Shown: positions 17,683 through 26,484 of the stretch, piece after piece
Numbering within the stretch: position 1 is the first letter of the stretch
Layout: each line of letters begins with the position of its first letter
DNA from: Niveispirillum cyanobacteriorum
GTDB lineage: Bacteria > Pseudomonadota > Alphaproteobacteria > Azospirillales > Azospirillaceae
Direction: 5' to 3'
Assembly (NCBI RefSeq): GCF_002868735.1
Contig: NZ_CP025613.1
Location: forward strand, 930,001-994,000
DNA: 64,000 bases
Program-made: the position numbers and the translations under genes
The notes under the pieces: generated by a model
The model's database searches: none
Seen by the model: only the letters and a program-made list of their open reading frames with translations
What the model was told of the DNA's origin: nothing

Positions 17683-19011
17683 GTGACCGGAACCACGCAC
17701 CCGTCCACCAACAATCTCGATGCTTTCTGGATGCCGTTCACCGCGAACCGGCAGTTCAAGCAGACGCCGCGCATGCTGGTTTCGGCCAGCGGCATGTATT
17801 ACCGCACCGATGATGGCCGCCCCATTCTGGATGGTACCGCCGGCCTCTGGTGCGTGAATGCGGGCCATTGCCGGCCAGAGATTGTGAAGGCCATTCAGGC
17901 ACAGGCCGCCGAAATGGACTATGCGCCCGCCTTTCAGATGGGCCATCCCGGTGCGTTCGACTTCGCGTCACAGCTCACGGCCCTGCTGCCCGCCGGACTG
18001 GACCATGTGTTTTTCACCAATTCCGGGTCAGAATCGGTGGATACCGCGCTCAAGGTGGCGCTGGCCTATCACCGCGCGCGTGGGGAGGGGCAGCGTACCC
18101 GCTTCATCGGGCGCGAACGCGGCTATCACGGCGTGGGTTTCGGCGGCATCTCCGTCGGCGGCATTGTCACGAACCGCAAGGCGTTTGGCACCATGTTGCC
18201 CGGCGTCGATCACCTGCCCCACACCCATGGCCGGTCCCAACAGGCCTTCTCGCGCGGCCAGCCCGAATGGGGTGCCCATCTGGCGGATGAGCTGGAACGC
18301 ATCGTCGCGCTTCATGATGCCAGCACCATCGCCGCCGTCATTGTCGAACCGGTGGCTTGCTCCACCGGCGTGCTGGTCCCGCCCAAGGGTTACTTGGAGC
18401 GGCTGCGCGTCCTCTGTGACAAGCATGGCCTGCTGCTGATCTTTGATGAGGTGATTACCGGCTTTGGCCGCCTGGGCACGCCGTTCGCCACCGATTATTT
18501 CGGCGTCACGCCAGACGTCATTACCGCCGCCAAGGGCCTGACCAACGCCACCGTGCCCATGGGTGCCGTCTTCTTTCAGAAGAAGATCTATGACGCCTTC
18601 ATGACGGGGGCGGAACACATGATCGAGCTGTTCCACGGCTACACCTATTCCGGCCACCCGCTGGCCGCTGCCGCCGGTCTGGCAACCTTGAAGGTCTATA
18701 AGGATGAAGGCCTGCTGACCCGCGCCGCCGACCTCAACGATTACTGGGCCGATGCCGTCCATTCGCTGAAGGACGCCCGCCACGTCGTGGATATCCGCAA
18801 TCTGGGCCTGATCGGCGCCATCGAACTGGACCCGCTGCCGGGACAGCCCACCAAACGCGCCTTCACCACCTTCCTGAAATGTTTTGAGAAAGGCGTCCTG
18901 ATCCGTACCACGGGCGACATCATCGCGCTCTCCCCTCCGCTGATCGTGGAGAAGGCGCAGATCGACCAGATCGTGGAAACGATCCGCGACGCACTGGCGG
19001 GCGTGGAATAG
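17683..19011 (+). CDS. Omega-amino acid (beta-alanine)--pyruvate aminotransferase
   Basis: About 442 residues from a GTG at 17683 (GGAG 10 bp upstream); the open frame extends 61 codons further but that part overlaps mprF and has no family similarity. Class-III PLP aminotransferase: FFTNSGSESVDTALK (phosphate site), DEVITGFGR (PLP pyridine Asp) and the Schiff-base Lys in TAAKGLTNATVPMGAV; the start NNLDAFWMPFTANRQFK and GTAGLWCVNAGH are typical of beta-alanine:pyruvate transaminases. It would convert beta-alanine or similar omega-amino acids to malonic semialdehyde. The NCS1 permease follows by 42 bp, suggesting a pyrimidine/beta-alanine catabolic unit. Confidence 0.88.
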   Translation: MTGTTHPSTNNLDAFWMPFTANRQFKQTPRMLVSASGMYYRTDDGRPILDGTAGLWCVNAGHCRPEIVKAIQAQAAEMDYAPAFQMGHPGAFDFASQLTALLPAGLDHVFFTNSGSESVDTALKVALAYHRARGEGQRTRFIGRERGYHGVGFGGISVGGIVTNRKAFGTMLPGVDHLPHTHGRSQQAFSRGQPEWGAHLADELERIVALHDASTIAAVIVEPVACSTGVLVPPKGYLERLRVLCDKHGLLLIFDEVITGFGRLGTPFATDYFGVTPDVITAAKGLTNATVPMGAVFFQKKIYDAFMTGAEHMIELFHGYTYSGHPLAAAAGLATLKVYKDEGLLTRAADLNDYWADAVHSLKDARHVVDIRNLGLIGAIELDPLPGQPTKRAFTTFLKCFEKGVLIRTTGDIIALSPPLIVEKAQIDQIVETIRDALAGVE

Positions 19012-19053
19012 AGGACGCCCCCTCCCGCTTCCACCAACCCACAGGCCCCGCCC

Positions 19054-20505
19054 ATGTCCGATCCGGTCAACACCCAATCCGGCCTCTGGAACCCCGATCT
19101 CGCCCCGGTGCCGGCGGAACGGCGGACCTGGAACTGGGTGCATTATGCCTCGCTGTGGATCGGCATGGTCATGTGCATCCCCGCCTACCTGCTGGCCTCG
19201 GGCCTGATCCAGCAGGGCATGTCGGCGGGACAGGCGGTGTTGACGGTGCTGGCCGGCAATCTGATCGTGCTGGTCCCCATGGTCCTGATCGGCCATTCGG
19301 GGGCAAAATATGGCCTGCCGTTTGCCGTCATCGTGCGATCCAGCTTCGGCACGCGCGGCAATAAACTGCCCGCCGCCCTGCGCGCGCTCATCGCCTGCGG
19401 CTGGTTCGGCATCCAATGCTGGGTGGGCGGCAGCGCCATCTATGCCATCGCCAACATCATGATGGGCGGTGCCCTGGCGGGGGACAAGATCGCGGCACTC
19501 GGCATCGATGCCGGACAGTTGGCCTGTTTCCTGTTCTTCTGGGCCCTGCATCTCTGGTTCATCAAACGCGGGCCGGACAGTATCCGCTGGATCGAAACGG
19601 TCACGGCCCCGTTGAAGATCGTCATCATGCTGGCCCTGCTCTGGTGGGCCTGGGACAAGGCCGATGGTTTTGGCCATCTGCTCTCCGCTCCCTCACAATT
19701 CGTGACCGGTGGTGCAAAGCAGGGGCAATTCTGGGCCGTTTTCTGGCCGGGCCTGACGGCCATGGTCGGCTTCTGGTCCACGCTGGCCATCAACATCCCC
19801 GACTTCACGCGGTTCGCGAAAAGCCAGAAGGATCAGATGCTGGGCCAGTCCTTGGGCCTGCCCATCCCTATGGCCTTGCTGGCCTTCGTCTCCGTCGCCG
19901 TCACCTCGGCCACCATCATCATTTATGGCGAAGCGATTTGGGACCCGGTCGATCTGGCCGGACGGCTGGAAGGCATTGCGGTCGCCATCGGCCTGATCAT
20001 CATCACCATCGATACCTTGTGCGTGAACCTCGCCGCCAACACTGTCGGCCCGGCCTATGATTTCTCCGCCATCTTCCCCCGCCATGTCAGTTTCGCGACG
20101 GGCGGTTACATCACCGCCGGCATCGGCATCGCCATGATGCCCTGGAAACTGATTGAGACGACGGACGGCTATATCTTCACCTGGCTGATCGGCTATGGCG
20201 CTTTATTGGGGCCGATCCTGGGCATCATGCTGGCCGATTACTGGCTGATCCGCAAACAGGTGCTGAACGTGCCGGCCCTGTTCGATGCGCAAGGCGAATA
20301 CCGCTTCCGATCCGGCTGGAACCCAGCCGCCCTCATCGCCTTTACCCTGGCCGTGCTGCCCAACCTGCCGGGCTTCCTGCATGCCGCCTTCCCCGGCAGC
20401 TTCGCGGGCGTGCCGGGCGTCTTCACCGAACTCTATAACTACGCCTGGTTCGTGGGGCTGGGGATATCGGCGCTGGTCTATCTGGCCCTGATGCGGCGAA
20501 CCTGA
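19054..20505 (+). CDS. NCS1-family nucleobase/hydantoin permease
   Basis: A 483-residue, 12-helix transporter. The beginning NPDLAPVPAERRTWNWVHYASLWIGM and SFGTRGNKLPAALRALIACGWFGIQCW match NCS1 proteins such as uracil, allantoin or hydantoin permeases; WSTLAINIPDFTRFA is the conserved helix-6 region. It likely imports a pyrimidine or hydantoin with sodium or protons. Probably co-transcribed with the aminotransferase upstream; together with rutABCD at 4.6-7.6 kb it could supply uracil. It is convergent with kynB with only 2 bp between stops. Confidence 0.9.
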   Translation: MSDPVNTQSGLWNPDLAPVPAERRTWNWVHYASLWIGMVMCIPAYLLASGLIQQGMSAGQAVLTVLAGNLIVLVPMVLIGHSGAKYGLPFAVIVRSSFGTRGNKLPAALRALIACGWFGIQCWVGGSAIYAIANIMMGGALAGDKIAALGIDAGQLACFLFFWALHLWFIKRGPDSIRWIETVTAPLKIVIMLALLWWAWDKADGFGHLLSAPSQFVTGGAKQGQFWAVFWPGLTAMVGFWSTLAINIPDFTRFAKSQKDQMLGQSLGLPIPMALLAFVSVAVTSATIIIYGEAIWDPVDLAGRLEGIAVAIGLIIITIDTLCVNLAANTVGPAYDFSAIFPRHVSFATGGYITAGIGIAMMPWKLIETTDGYIFTWLIGYGALLGPILGIMLADYWLIRKQVLNVPALFDAQGEYRFRSGWNPAALIAFTLAVLPNLPGFLHAAFPGSFAGVPGVFTELYNYAWFVGLGISALVYLALMRRT

Positions 20506-20507
20506 GC

Positions 20508-21137
20508 CTACGCCATCTCCCGCAGCACCGCCCTGACCGGTGCCGCATCCGCGCCCTCCAGCCGGATCGGCAGGGCGATCAGCTCATAAACCCCGTCCGG
20601 CACCCCATCCAGGACCAGCCCTTCCAGGATGCGCATGTCATGCCGGCGCACGGCATGGTGCGCGTCCAGGGTCTTGCTGGTTTCCGGATCGACCGACGGT
20701 GCATCCGTCCCGACCAACCGCACGCCACGCGCGGCCAGCGCTGTGATCAGGCCGGCATCAATGGCGGTAAAGTCACTGACCCATCCATCCGGAAACCGGT
20801 CAAACGTGTGCAGCAATACCCGCGTGATCCCCGCCCGCAACACGGGCAACACATGCTCAACCGTGACCAGTCCGGCACCCGCCGGCACAGTCACCACCTG
20901 CGCCGGTCCCAGATAGACCTCCAGATCCAGCGCCCCGATCCCCGCACCTTGGGCATCATAATGGAGCGGTGCGTCGGCATGGGTGCCGGTATGGGTGGAC
21001 AGGGTCAGGCGGCTGACATTCACGGGGCATCCCGGCCCGATGGCCCAGGTCCGCTCCTCCTGATAGGGCGTATCGCCCGGCCAGACAGGGATGCCGGGCC
21101 GCACCTTCTGGCTGATATCCCAGATGCGCCCGCTCAA
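20508..21137 (-). CDS. kynB: Kynurenine formamidase KynB
   Basis: A 209-residue cyclase-family (DUF1852-type fold) metal-dependent hydrolase: [22 protein letters not shown], the metal-binding [13 protein letters not shown], and [20 protein letters not shown]. It hydrolyses N-formylkynurenine to kynurenine. There is no ATG at the family N-terminus; I start at TTG 21137, which overlaps the kynA stop as TTGA and has GAGGA 7 bp upstream. Longer starts inside kynA read out of family. Last gene of the hydrolase-kynA-kynB operon. Confidence 0.93.
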   Translation of the reverse strand: MSGRIWDISQKVRPGIPVWPGDTPYQEERTWAIGPGCPVNVSRLTLSTHTGTHADAPLHYDAQGAGIGALDLEVYLGPAQVVTVPAGAGLVTVEHVLPVLRAGITRVLLHTFDRFPDGWVSDFTAIDAGLITALAARGVRLVGTDAPSVDPETSKTLDAHHAVRRHDMRILEGLVLDGVPDGVYELIALPIRLEGADAAPVRAVLREMA

Positions 21138-22009
21138 ATCGCCGTCCTCACGCTCAACAGTTCGGGGAAGAAGGACAGGCTCAGCGCCTTCACAAGGTAG
21201 GACACACCGCCGGTGCCGCCGGTGCCCATCTTGTACCCGATGATGCGCTCCACGGTCTTCATATGGCTGAACCGCCATTGCTGGAACCGGTACTCCAGAT
21301 CGACCAGCTTCTCCGCCAGCTCATAAAGCTCCCAATGTGCATGCGGATCGCGGTAGACAACCGACCACGCTGCCTCCACCCGCTTATCCGCCTGATAAGG
21401 CTGTGACCAGTCTCGATTCAGGGCGTTCTCCGGTATGTCAAACCCCCGCCGCGCCAGCAGCGCCAGGCATTCATCATAAAGCGAGCGTTCATTCAGCGCG
21501 GTCATCAGGCGCGCATGCACCTCCGGCATCCCCTGATGCACGGTAATCATCCCGGCATTCTTGTTGCCCAGCATGAATTCCAGCAGCCTGTACTGATAGC
21601 TCTGAAATCCTGAGCTTTGCCCCAGATGCGGGCGGATGCGGCTGTAATCCGCCGGCGTCATGGTGGACAGCACGTCCCAGCCCTGGATCAGCTGCTGTTG
21701 GATACGCGCCACCCGCGCGATCATCTTGAAGGCTGGGCCCAGATCATCCTGTTTGATCTGCTGCCGGGCCGCCGCCAGCTCATGCAGGCACAGCTTCATC
21801 CATAATTCCGACGATTGGTGGATGATGATGAACAGCAGCTCATCATGCTCCCCCGACCGCGCATGCTGGCAGGACAGCAGCGGTTCCAGGCCCAGATAGG
21901 CGCCATAGGACAGGTCGGGTGCCTGATGCACCCCTTCCTGGGACAGATCGACGGCATTGGGCTTCATGGGACCGGGCACCTTTGGGTCAAACCTGCCGGA
22001 CCATTTCAT
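21134..22009 (-). CDS. kynA: Tryptophan 2,3-dioxygenase KynA
   Basis: An all-helical haem dioxygenase with [17 protein letters not shown] near the N-terminus, [15 protein letters not shown] (substrate site), and the proximal haem His in [22 protein letters not shown] near the C-terminus. It opens the indole ring of tryptophan to N-formylkynurenine, the substrate of KynB. The ATG at 22009 gives 291 residues; the ATG at 21967 (277 residues) has a better AAGGTG ribosome site and may be the real start. It begins only 15 bp after the upstream hydrolase gene. kynU or an anthranilate branch is not in the window. Confidence 0.93.
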   Translation of the reverse strand: MKWSGRFDPKVPGPMKPNAVDLSQEGVHQAPDLSYGAYLGLEPLLSCQHARSGEHDELLFIIIHQSSELWMKLCLHELAAARQQIKQDDLGPAFKMIARVARIQQQLIQGWDVLSTMTPADYSRIRPHLGQSSGFQSYQYRLLEFMLGNKNAGMITVHQGMPEVHARLMTALNERSLYDECLALLARRGFDIPENALNRDWSQPYQADKRVEAAWSVVYRDPHAHWELYELAEKLVDLEYRFQQWRFSHMKTVERIIGYKMGTGGTGGVSYLVKALSLSFFPELLSVRTAI

Positions 22010-22024
22010 CTGCAACGATTGCCG

Positions 22025-23329
22025 TCAAGGGTTAGGCCCCGCCAGCGTCGCGCCATAATTGCCCTTGATCCGCCCCTCCTGGATGAAGTCGCGCATCATC
22101 GTGAAATAACCGTCGGGCGCCCGCGTGGACACCCGCTCACCGCTTGCATACGTCTCGTAAAGGTAAAGGCCATGATCGGCGCCGGGATATAGGGCCGATG
22201 TCACGTGCCGCCCCGCCGCTGTCAGGTACGCCAGCCGCCGCATCGTCTCACCGGGCGGCGCCACGGCATCATCGCCGGCCAGCACCCAGAGCTGTGGCAC
22301 GGTCAGGTTCCGCAACACCGGCATCGGATCATAGTAAAGCGAAATCCCCGGCGCGATCCCCGGCCCGACCTGGCGCAACTGCGCCTCATCCATGGCCAGA
22401 ACCGGTGCCACGACACTGCCACGCGCTTTGCTGAACCAGGGTTCCGGGCTGTAACGGCTGCGCAGTTCGGCGATACGCTCGTACCCCGACTGGAAATTGC
22501 TGTCGATCAGCGTCTCGATCGCCTGCGACAGTTCCAGGGCCTTTTTCGTCTCCGCAGCGCCAAAGCCGGCGCGGGCCATATCCGTGGCCAGCAGTTCATG
22601 CTCCGCCGCGGCGGGCGACACGGCCAGCCCGAAACTCACGATGACGAAATCCACCGGCTCCATCCGGGCCGCCAGCGGCGCGACCCATCCGCCCTGGCTG
22701 CCCGCCTGATAGCCGGCACGCGTCACCCGTTTGCCGGCCAGACGCCGCGCCTCCGCCATGGCCGCCACGGCATCCGCGGCCAGCGTGGCGAAATCATGGG
22801 TGTAGTGGCCCGTCGACGCCCCCGTGCCCCGCTTGTCATACACAAAGGCGGCAATGCCGGCGGCGGGGAACATCCGTTGCAGGGCATAGGATTGGCGCGC
22901 CGCCGTTCGCTCTGCCCCATGCACCAGAACCACCAGCGGCACCTTGTCCCCGCCTTCCGGCAACAGCAACCGGCCCGCCAGCATGGCGCCATCGACGGCA
23001 AACTGCGTCTCGACCACCCGCAGGGCGATGCGCGCGGCCATCCGGCCGTTGAAGCGAAGATTGCCCTGCGCACAATCTAGCGTGATTTCTGTGCCATCCG
23101 GTCGACCGGTCCAGCCCATTGTGCTGGTCCATCCGGCGCCGGCCTGTTCGGTCAATGCGCCGGTGCGGCCATCCGGCAGACGCCAGCGCAAACCGTCGCC
23201 TGCCCCCGGTGCCACATCGATGAAGCCCCCATCCTCGAACCGATAGACGCCCACGGCGCAGTGATCTGCGGCGCCCGCCGGCGTCACCGCCATCAGCAGG
23301 GTCGCCAGACACAGCATCAATACCCTCAT
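22025..23329 (-). CDS. Exported alpha/beta hydrolase, first gene of the kyn operon
   Basis: About 434 residues from the ATG at 23329, which gives a signal peptide (MRVLMLCLATLLMAVTPAGA). An N-terminal beta-rich ~110-residue domain precedes an alpha/beta-hydrolase: LVHGAERTAA (oxyanion), YDKRGTGASTG, nucleophile GSQGG, acid AGDDAVAP and histidine GADHGLYLYE. Similar two-domain esterases of the YdeN/S9-like type act on unknown esters. The gene is 55 bp from the divergent MarR regulator with a palindromic operator between, and is followed closely by kynA and kynB, so it is probably expressed with tryptophan catabolism; whether its substrate is related is unknown. Confidence 0.8.
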   Translation of the reverse strand: MRVLMLCLATLLMAVTPAGAADHCAVGVYRFEDGGFIDVAPGAGDGLRWRLPDGRTGALTEQAGAGWTSTMGWTGRPDGTEITLDCAQGNLRFNGRMAARIALRVVETQFAVDGAMLAGRLLLPEGGDKVPLVVLVHGAERTAARQSYALQRMFPAAGIAAFVYDKRGTGASTGHYTHDFATLAADAVAAMAEARRLAGKRVTRAGYQAGSQGGWVAPLAARMEPVDFVIVSFGLAVSPAAAEHELLATDMARAGFGAAETKKALELSQAIETLIDSNFQSGYERIAELRSRYSPEPWFSKARGSVVAPVLAMDEAQLRQVGPGIAPGISLYYDPMPVLRNLTVPQLWVLAGDDAVAPPGETMRRLAYLTAAGRHVTSALYPGADHGLYLYETYASGERVSTRAPDGYFTMMRDFIQEGRIKGNYGATLAGPNP

Positions 23330-23360
23330 GGTCGCCTCAAATTCTCTGTTCAACCGCCCC

Positions 23361-23386
23361 ATAATATGTAAAGATTTACATATTAT
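23361..23386. promoter_or_regulatory. 26-bp perfect palindrome, putative MarR operator
   Basis: Arms ATAATATGTAAA (23361-23372) and TTTACATATTAT (23375-23386) are exact reverse complements around a GA spacer. The right arm ends inside the ATG of the MarR gene, and the left arm is 32 bp upstream of the hydrolase start. Its AT-richness in a GC-rich genome and symmetric position between divergent genes indicate an operator controlling both directions. Confidence 0.75.
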
Positions 23387-23879
23387 GTCAAACGATGCAC
23401 ATGACCTTGATTTCATCCGGGCCCAGGGCCCTGCCTATCTGGCGCATCTTCTGCTGCGGCTGGCCGATGAACTGGTGCGGGGCGGGGGGCAATGGTATCC
23501 GCGCATGGGCGTGACGGCCCCGCCGCGCACAACATCAACCCTGCTGGCCCTGGATGAACATGGCCCCCTGGCCGTGACGGAGATTGCGGGTCTGCTGCGT
23601 CAATCACACCCGCTGGTGATTGACTGGTGCCGCGATCTTACGGCACTGGGCTTCATCGCCAAGGAAACCGACCCCAAGGATCGCCGTCGCACCCTTGTGG
23701 ACCTGACACCGTCGGGCCGGGCGGAGGTTGGGCGTCTGCGCGGCGCCCTGGTGCAGATGGCTGCCGCGTCACAGGCCTTGATGGATGAGGCAGGGCCCGG
23801 CCTGTTCGACGCGCTCTGGCGGATGGAGGCGGCTTTGCGCCACCGCCGCTTCGCCGACCGGCTTGGCGACGGGGACTGA
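23385..23879 (+). CDS. MarR-family transcriptional regulator
   Basis: A 164-residue winged-helix regulator: residues ~45-115 contain TLLALDEHGPLAVTEIAGLL and the wing region KETDPKDRRRTLVDLTPSGR, classic MarR. The start MSNDAHDLDF at 23385 lies directly on the 26-bp palindrome, with no ribosome site, so the mRNA may be leaderless or nearly so, or binding of the protein may block its own initiation. Divergent to the hydrolase-kynA-kynB operon, which it most likely represses. The effector could be tryptophan, kynurenine or an ester. Confidence 0.88.
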   Translation: MSNDAHDLDFIRAQGPAYLAHLLLRLADELVRGGGQWYPRMGVTAPPRTTSTLLALDEHGPLAVTEIAGLLRQSHPLVIDWCRDLTALGFIAKETDPKDRRRTLVDLTPSGRAEVGRLRGALVQMAAASQALMDEAGPGLFDALWRMEAALRHRRFADRLGDGD

Positions 23880-23920
23880 ACATCGGGGGCGACCGGGGTA
23901 TCCGGCCGCCCCAACCACCT

Positions 23921-26314
23921 TCACTTCCCGTACCGCGCCACGACCGGCGCATACAGGTCCCAAACCTGCCGGTCGCGCACCGACCGCAGCAGCTTCACAT
24001 ATTCGGCGTGGCTCCAGGCCAGCGGCGTGGCGCTGTTCGTCCCTTCGCCCAGCTTATAGCCCTTGGGCGACACGCCGACCCCGTCCCACACCTGCTCGGG
24101 GATCATCATGCCTTCATTGGCGAACTTCTCCATGCCGCGGACATAGGTCATGCGGATGCTGTCCAGCTCCGCTGCCGTCACGCCGCCGGGCTTGGCACTG
24201 GCACGGGCCAGCTCATAATGCCCGCGCTCCCCGGTGAAGATGGGCCAGACACGCCCGCGCTGCCCCACGCCCATGCCGCCCGTCAGCTCGCCGGTACCGT
24301 AATTGCCGCCATTGCGGATATCCTCGCCATAGCCGTCATTGCCATAACGGCGCCAGCCGGGATATGTCGCCGGGTCGCCGGCAAACTTGAACTCATATTT
24401 CACGCGGAAATGGTCGGGGATGGACATGTCGTCCAACTCGCCCAGGCTATCGACAATGCTCTCGGCATTGGGCGCCCGCACGCCATAGCGCACCAGCTCC
24501 AGGAACCCGCCATCCAGATAGACATTCTCCGTCAGGCCCTGTTGCCCATTGGCGGCGTTCACGGGGCCCTTGTCATTGGGATTGTCGTTCTGATTGACGC
24601 GCAGGAAGTAACGGCCATTGCCGTAGGTGCCCTGGGTCGTGAACATCCGCGCCTCGATGGCGCCGTTGATGGCATCCGCCGTGGCGCGATAGGTCTTGGC
24701 GTCTTCTGCCTGGCCCAGCTTGTCGGCGATTTCCGCCGCACTGATCAGCCCCGCCACGATGGCAGCCGTAGTGGAGGGCGAATGGCCCGGCTGTTCTTCC
24801 CAGCGTTCCTGCTGGCTGTTGGGCGGGGTGATGGTTTCCTTGTTCCAATCCAGCCCGATCTTGCCGCCCTTGACCAGGAAATCCGCCGCCGGCTTCAACA
24901 TGGTCGGGTACATGGCTTTCAGCGTTGCCTCATCCACAACACCCGCCTGCCACAGCTTCCAGCCCAGCATGATGGGCATCGCCGTCTGGTCCAACTGCAC
25001 GCCGACCCATTCGATGGTGCCATCGACATGGGTCTTTTGCAGGAACCAGCCATTGGCGCCCTTGTTGCCCTTGGTCTGGGCCGACACCTGCACCGTCTTC
25101 AGATAGTTGAAGGCGGCCAGCGGCGTTTGCGTGTCGCCCAGCGCCAGCAGCGCCATGGCGCATTGATAGAAGTCGCGCGGCCAGACGGCCTTGTACCCGG
25201 TGGCCAGCTTTTCGGTCGATACCGTCTCGCCCCACGGCGCCGACAGGGATGCGATCAGGGCGCCGGCATAGGTCTTATCCTCCTGCGCCTTCAGCACCAG
25301 GGCCGACACAAAGGCCAGGCTGCCGCCATCGGTCGCCATGGCCGCCAGATCCTTCAGCGGCGCCAGGCCCTGGATGTAATCCTCCCACCCCACGGCATCG
25401 CCCTGCCCGTTGAACTTGGCCAGCGTTGCGGCATAGCCAACCTTCAGGCTGGCATCGGCCATGGCATTGGCGGCGGCGCGGTCGGCCCCGAACGCCACGG
25501 CCACATCATAGGTCGCCTCCTGCCCGGCAGACAGCGTCGGCAGTTCCCCCGCCAACGCCACATTGCCCGCCTTGGCCCCCGTCGTATCGTAAGCCGTCAG
25601 CGCACCGTCTTTGCGCAGCTGGCTCAACCCGTCCGACGCGCCGACAAAGCCGACGCTGGCCTTCACAAACGGCTTATCCGCCTTGATGACCAGCGCATGC
25701 GTGCCCTCCACGGCGTTCAGCGTGCCGCCGACCGTGTCGGCCTTGTCATTGCTGCCCGTGCCCGCCATCTGCGGATCGGCCAGCAGGACGGGCGTGATCC
25801 CTGTCTTCAGCGCGCGGAAGATGGTCCGCACGAACAGCGTGTCGCGGTCGGGATCGGTGAAGACATGCTTTTCGATCTCATACCGGCCCTGACGGTCGCG
25901 GTTGACGATCTTGTAGGCCAGCGACAGGGGCCGCCCGGCGGCATCCTTGTGCAGATAATCGACATGGGTTTCCATGTCGTCATATTCGGTATGGACGAAC
26001 CCGTCGCCCTTCACGGCAAATTGCAGCTCACGAAGCTGCGCCTCATGGATCATGCCCTGCATGGTCTCGGTGATGACGCCATGGGCAAGCGAGAACCAGA
26101 CCTTGGACACCGGCCCCGTCACGCCCCCATCCTGATAGCGGCCCTTCACATAGGCCTCATAGGAGGTGCCGATCCCGTCCTTGCCGGCATAGGAAAAGGT
26201 GGGCTTGGCCCCCGGTGCACCCGGTGCGGTCGCGGCCAGGGCCGTCCCACACATCAACAGGGCGGCAAGGGTGCCAGTGACGGTGAGGGCGGTGCTGCGC
26301 AAGGTCCTGGTCAT
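23921..26314 (-). CDS. Glucan 1,4-alpha-glucosidase (glucoamylase), GH15
   Basis: About 797 residues from the ATG at 26314 (GGGGAGAG upstream), with a signal peptide ending ALLMCGTALAA. An N-terminal beta-sandwich (residues ~40-290, GH15_N type) precedes an (alpha/alpha)6 barrel with the hallmarks YKAVWPRDFYQCAMA, QERWEEQPG (general acid Glu), PIFTGERGHYEL, and IPEQVWDG (general base Glu) followed by ATPLAWSHAEYVKL. It releases glucose from starch or malto-oligosaccharide ends in the periplasm or outside. It is the distal gene after the duplicated-domain protein, 170 bp away across a hairpin and two AATACGTATG repeats. Confidence 0.93.
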   Translation of the reverse strand: MTRTLRSTALTVTGTLAALLMCGTALAATAPGAPGAKPTFSYAGKDGIGTSYEAYVKGRYQDGGVTGPVSKVWFSLAHGVITETMQGMIHEAQLRELQFAVKGDGFVHTEYDDMETHVDYLHKDAAGRPLSLAYKIVNRDRQGRYEIEKHVFTDPDRDTLFVRTIFRALKTGITPVLLADPQMAGTGSNDKADTVGGTLNAVEGTHALVIKADKPFVKASVGFVGASDGLSQLRKDGALTAYDTTGAKAGNVALAGELPTLSAGQEATYDVAVAFGADRAAANAMADASLKVGYAATLAKFNGQGDAVGWEDYIQGLAPLKDLAAMATDGGSLAFVSALVLKAQEDKTYAGALIASLSAPWGETVSTEKLATGYKAVWPRDFYQCAMALLALGDTQTPLAAFNYLKTVQVSAQTKGNKGANGWFLQKTHVDGTIEWVGVQLDQTAMPIMLGWKLWQAGVVDEATLKAMYPTMLKPAADFLVKGGKIGLDWNKETITPPNSQQERWEEQPGHSPSTTAAIVAGLISAAEIADKLGQAEDAKTYRATADAINGAIEARMFTTQGTYGNGRYFLRVNQNDNPNDKGPVNAANGQQGLTENVYLDGGFLELVRYGVRAPNAESIVDSLGELDDMSIPDHFRVKYEFKFAGDPATYPGWRRYGNDGYGEDIRNGGNYGTGELTGGMGVGQRGRVWPIFTGERGHYELARASAKPGGVTAAELDSIRMTYVRGMEKFANEGMMIPEQVWDGVGVSPKGYKLGEGTNSATPLAWSHAEYVKLLRSVRDRQVWDLYAPVVARYGK

Positions 26315-26407
26315 GTCTCTCCCCAATCCAACCGATTATGGCCCCGGCTTCGTGGCCGTGGCGCTTGAGGAGAATAGATCGGGTATCAACGCCGGTTTTA
26401 CCGGCTG

Positions 26408-26450
26408 AATACGTATGTTGTGCGCTGCGAAGCGTGCCGAAATACGTATG
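26408..26450. promoter_or_regulatory. Direct repeat AATACGTATG upstream of glucoamylase
   Basis: AATACGTATG occurs at 26408-26417 and again at 26441-26450, 33 bp (about three helical turns) apart, each with a central palindromic ATACGTAT. They lie 94-136 bp upstream of the glucoamylase start. Spacing suggests a pair of operator sites, perhaps for a LacI-type protein; unproven. Confidence 0.35.
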
Positions 26451-26453
26451 CGA

Positions 26454-26476
26454 GCGGGCGGGACCATGCCGCCCGC
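26454..26476 (-). terminator. Hairpin after the duplicated-domain gene
   Basis: GCGGGCGG (26454-26461) pairs perfectly with CCGCCCGC (26469-26476), loop GACCATG. It begins 9 bp after the stop of the minus-strand gene. No strong U-tract follows, so it may be a weak terminator or an mRNA-processing hairpin separating it from glucoamylase. Confidence 0.5.
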
Positions 26477-26484
26477 CCTTCCCC

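Noticed and set aside
18028-19677. 549-codon minus-strand frame across the aminotransferase and permease genes
   Set aside because: Spans two well-supported plus-strand genes and has shadow-type composition.
24008-26368. 786-codon open frame on the plus strand opposite glucoamylase
   Set aside because: Antisense shadow of a GC-rich gene: translation is His/Gln/Arg-rich without domains, while the minus strand encodes an intact GH15 enzyme.
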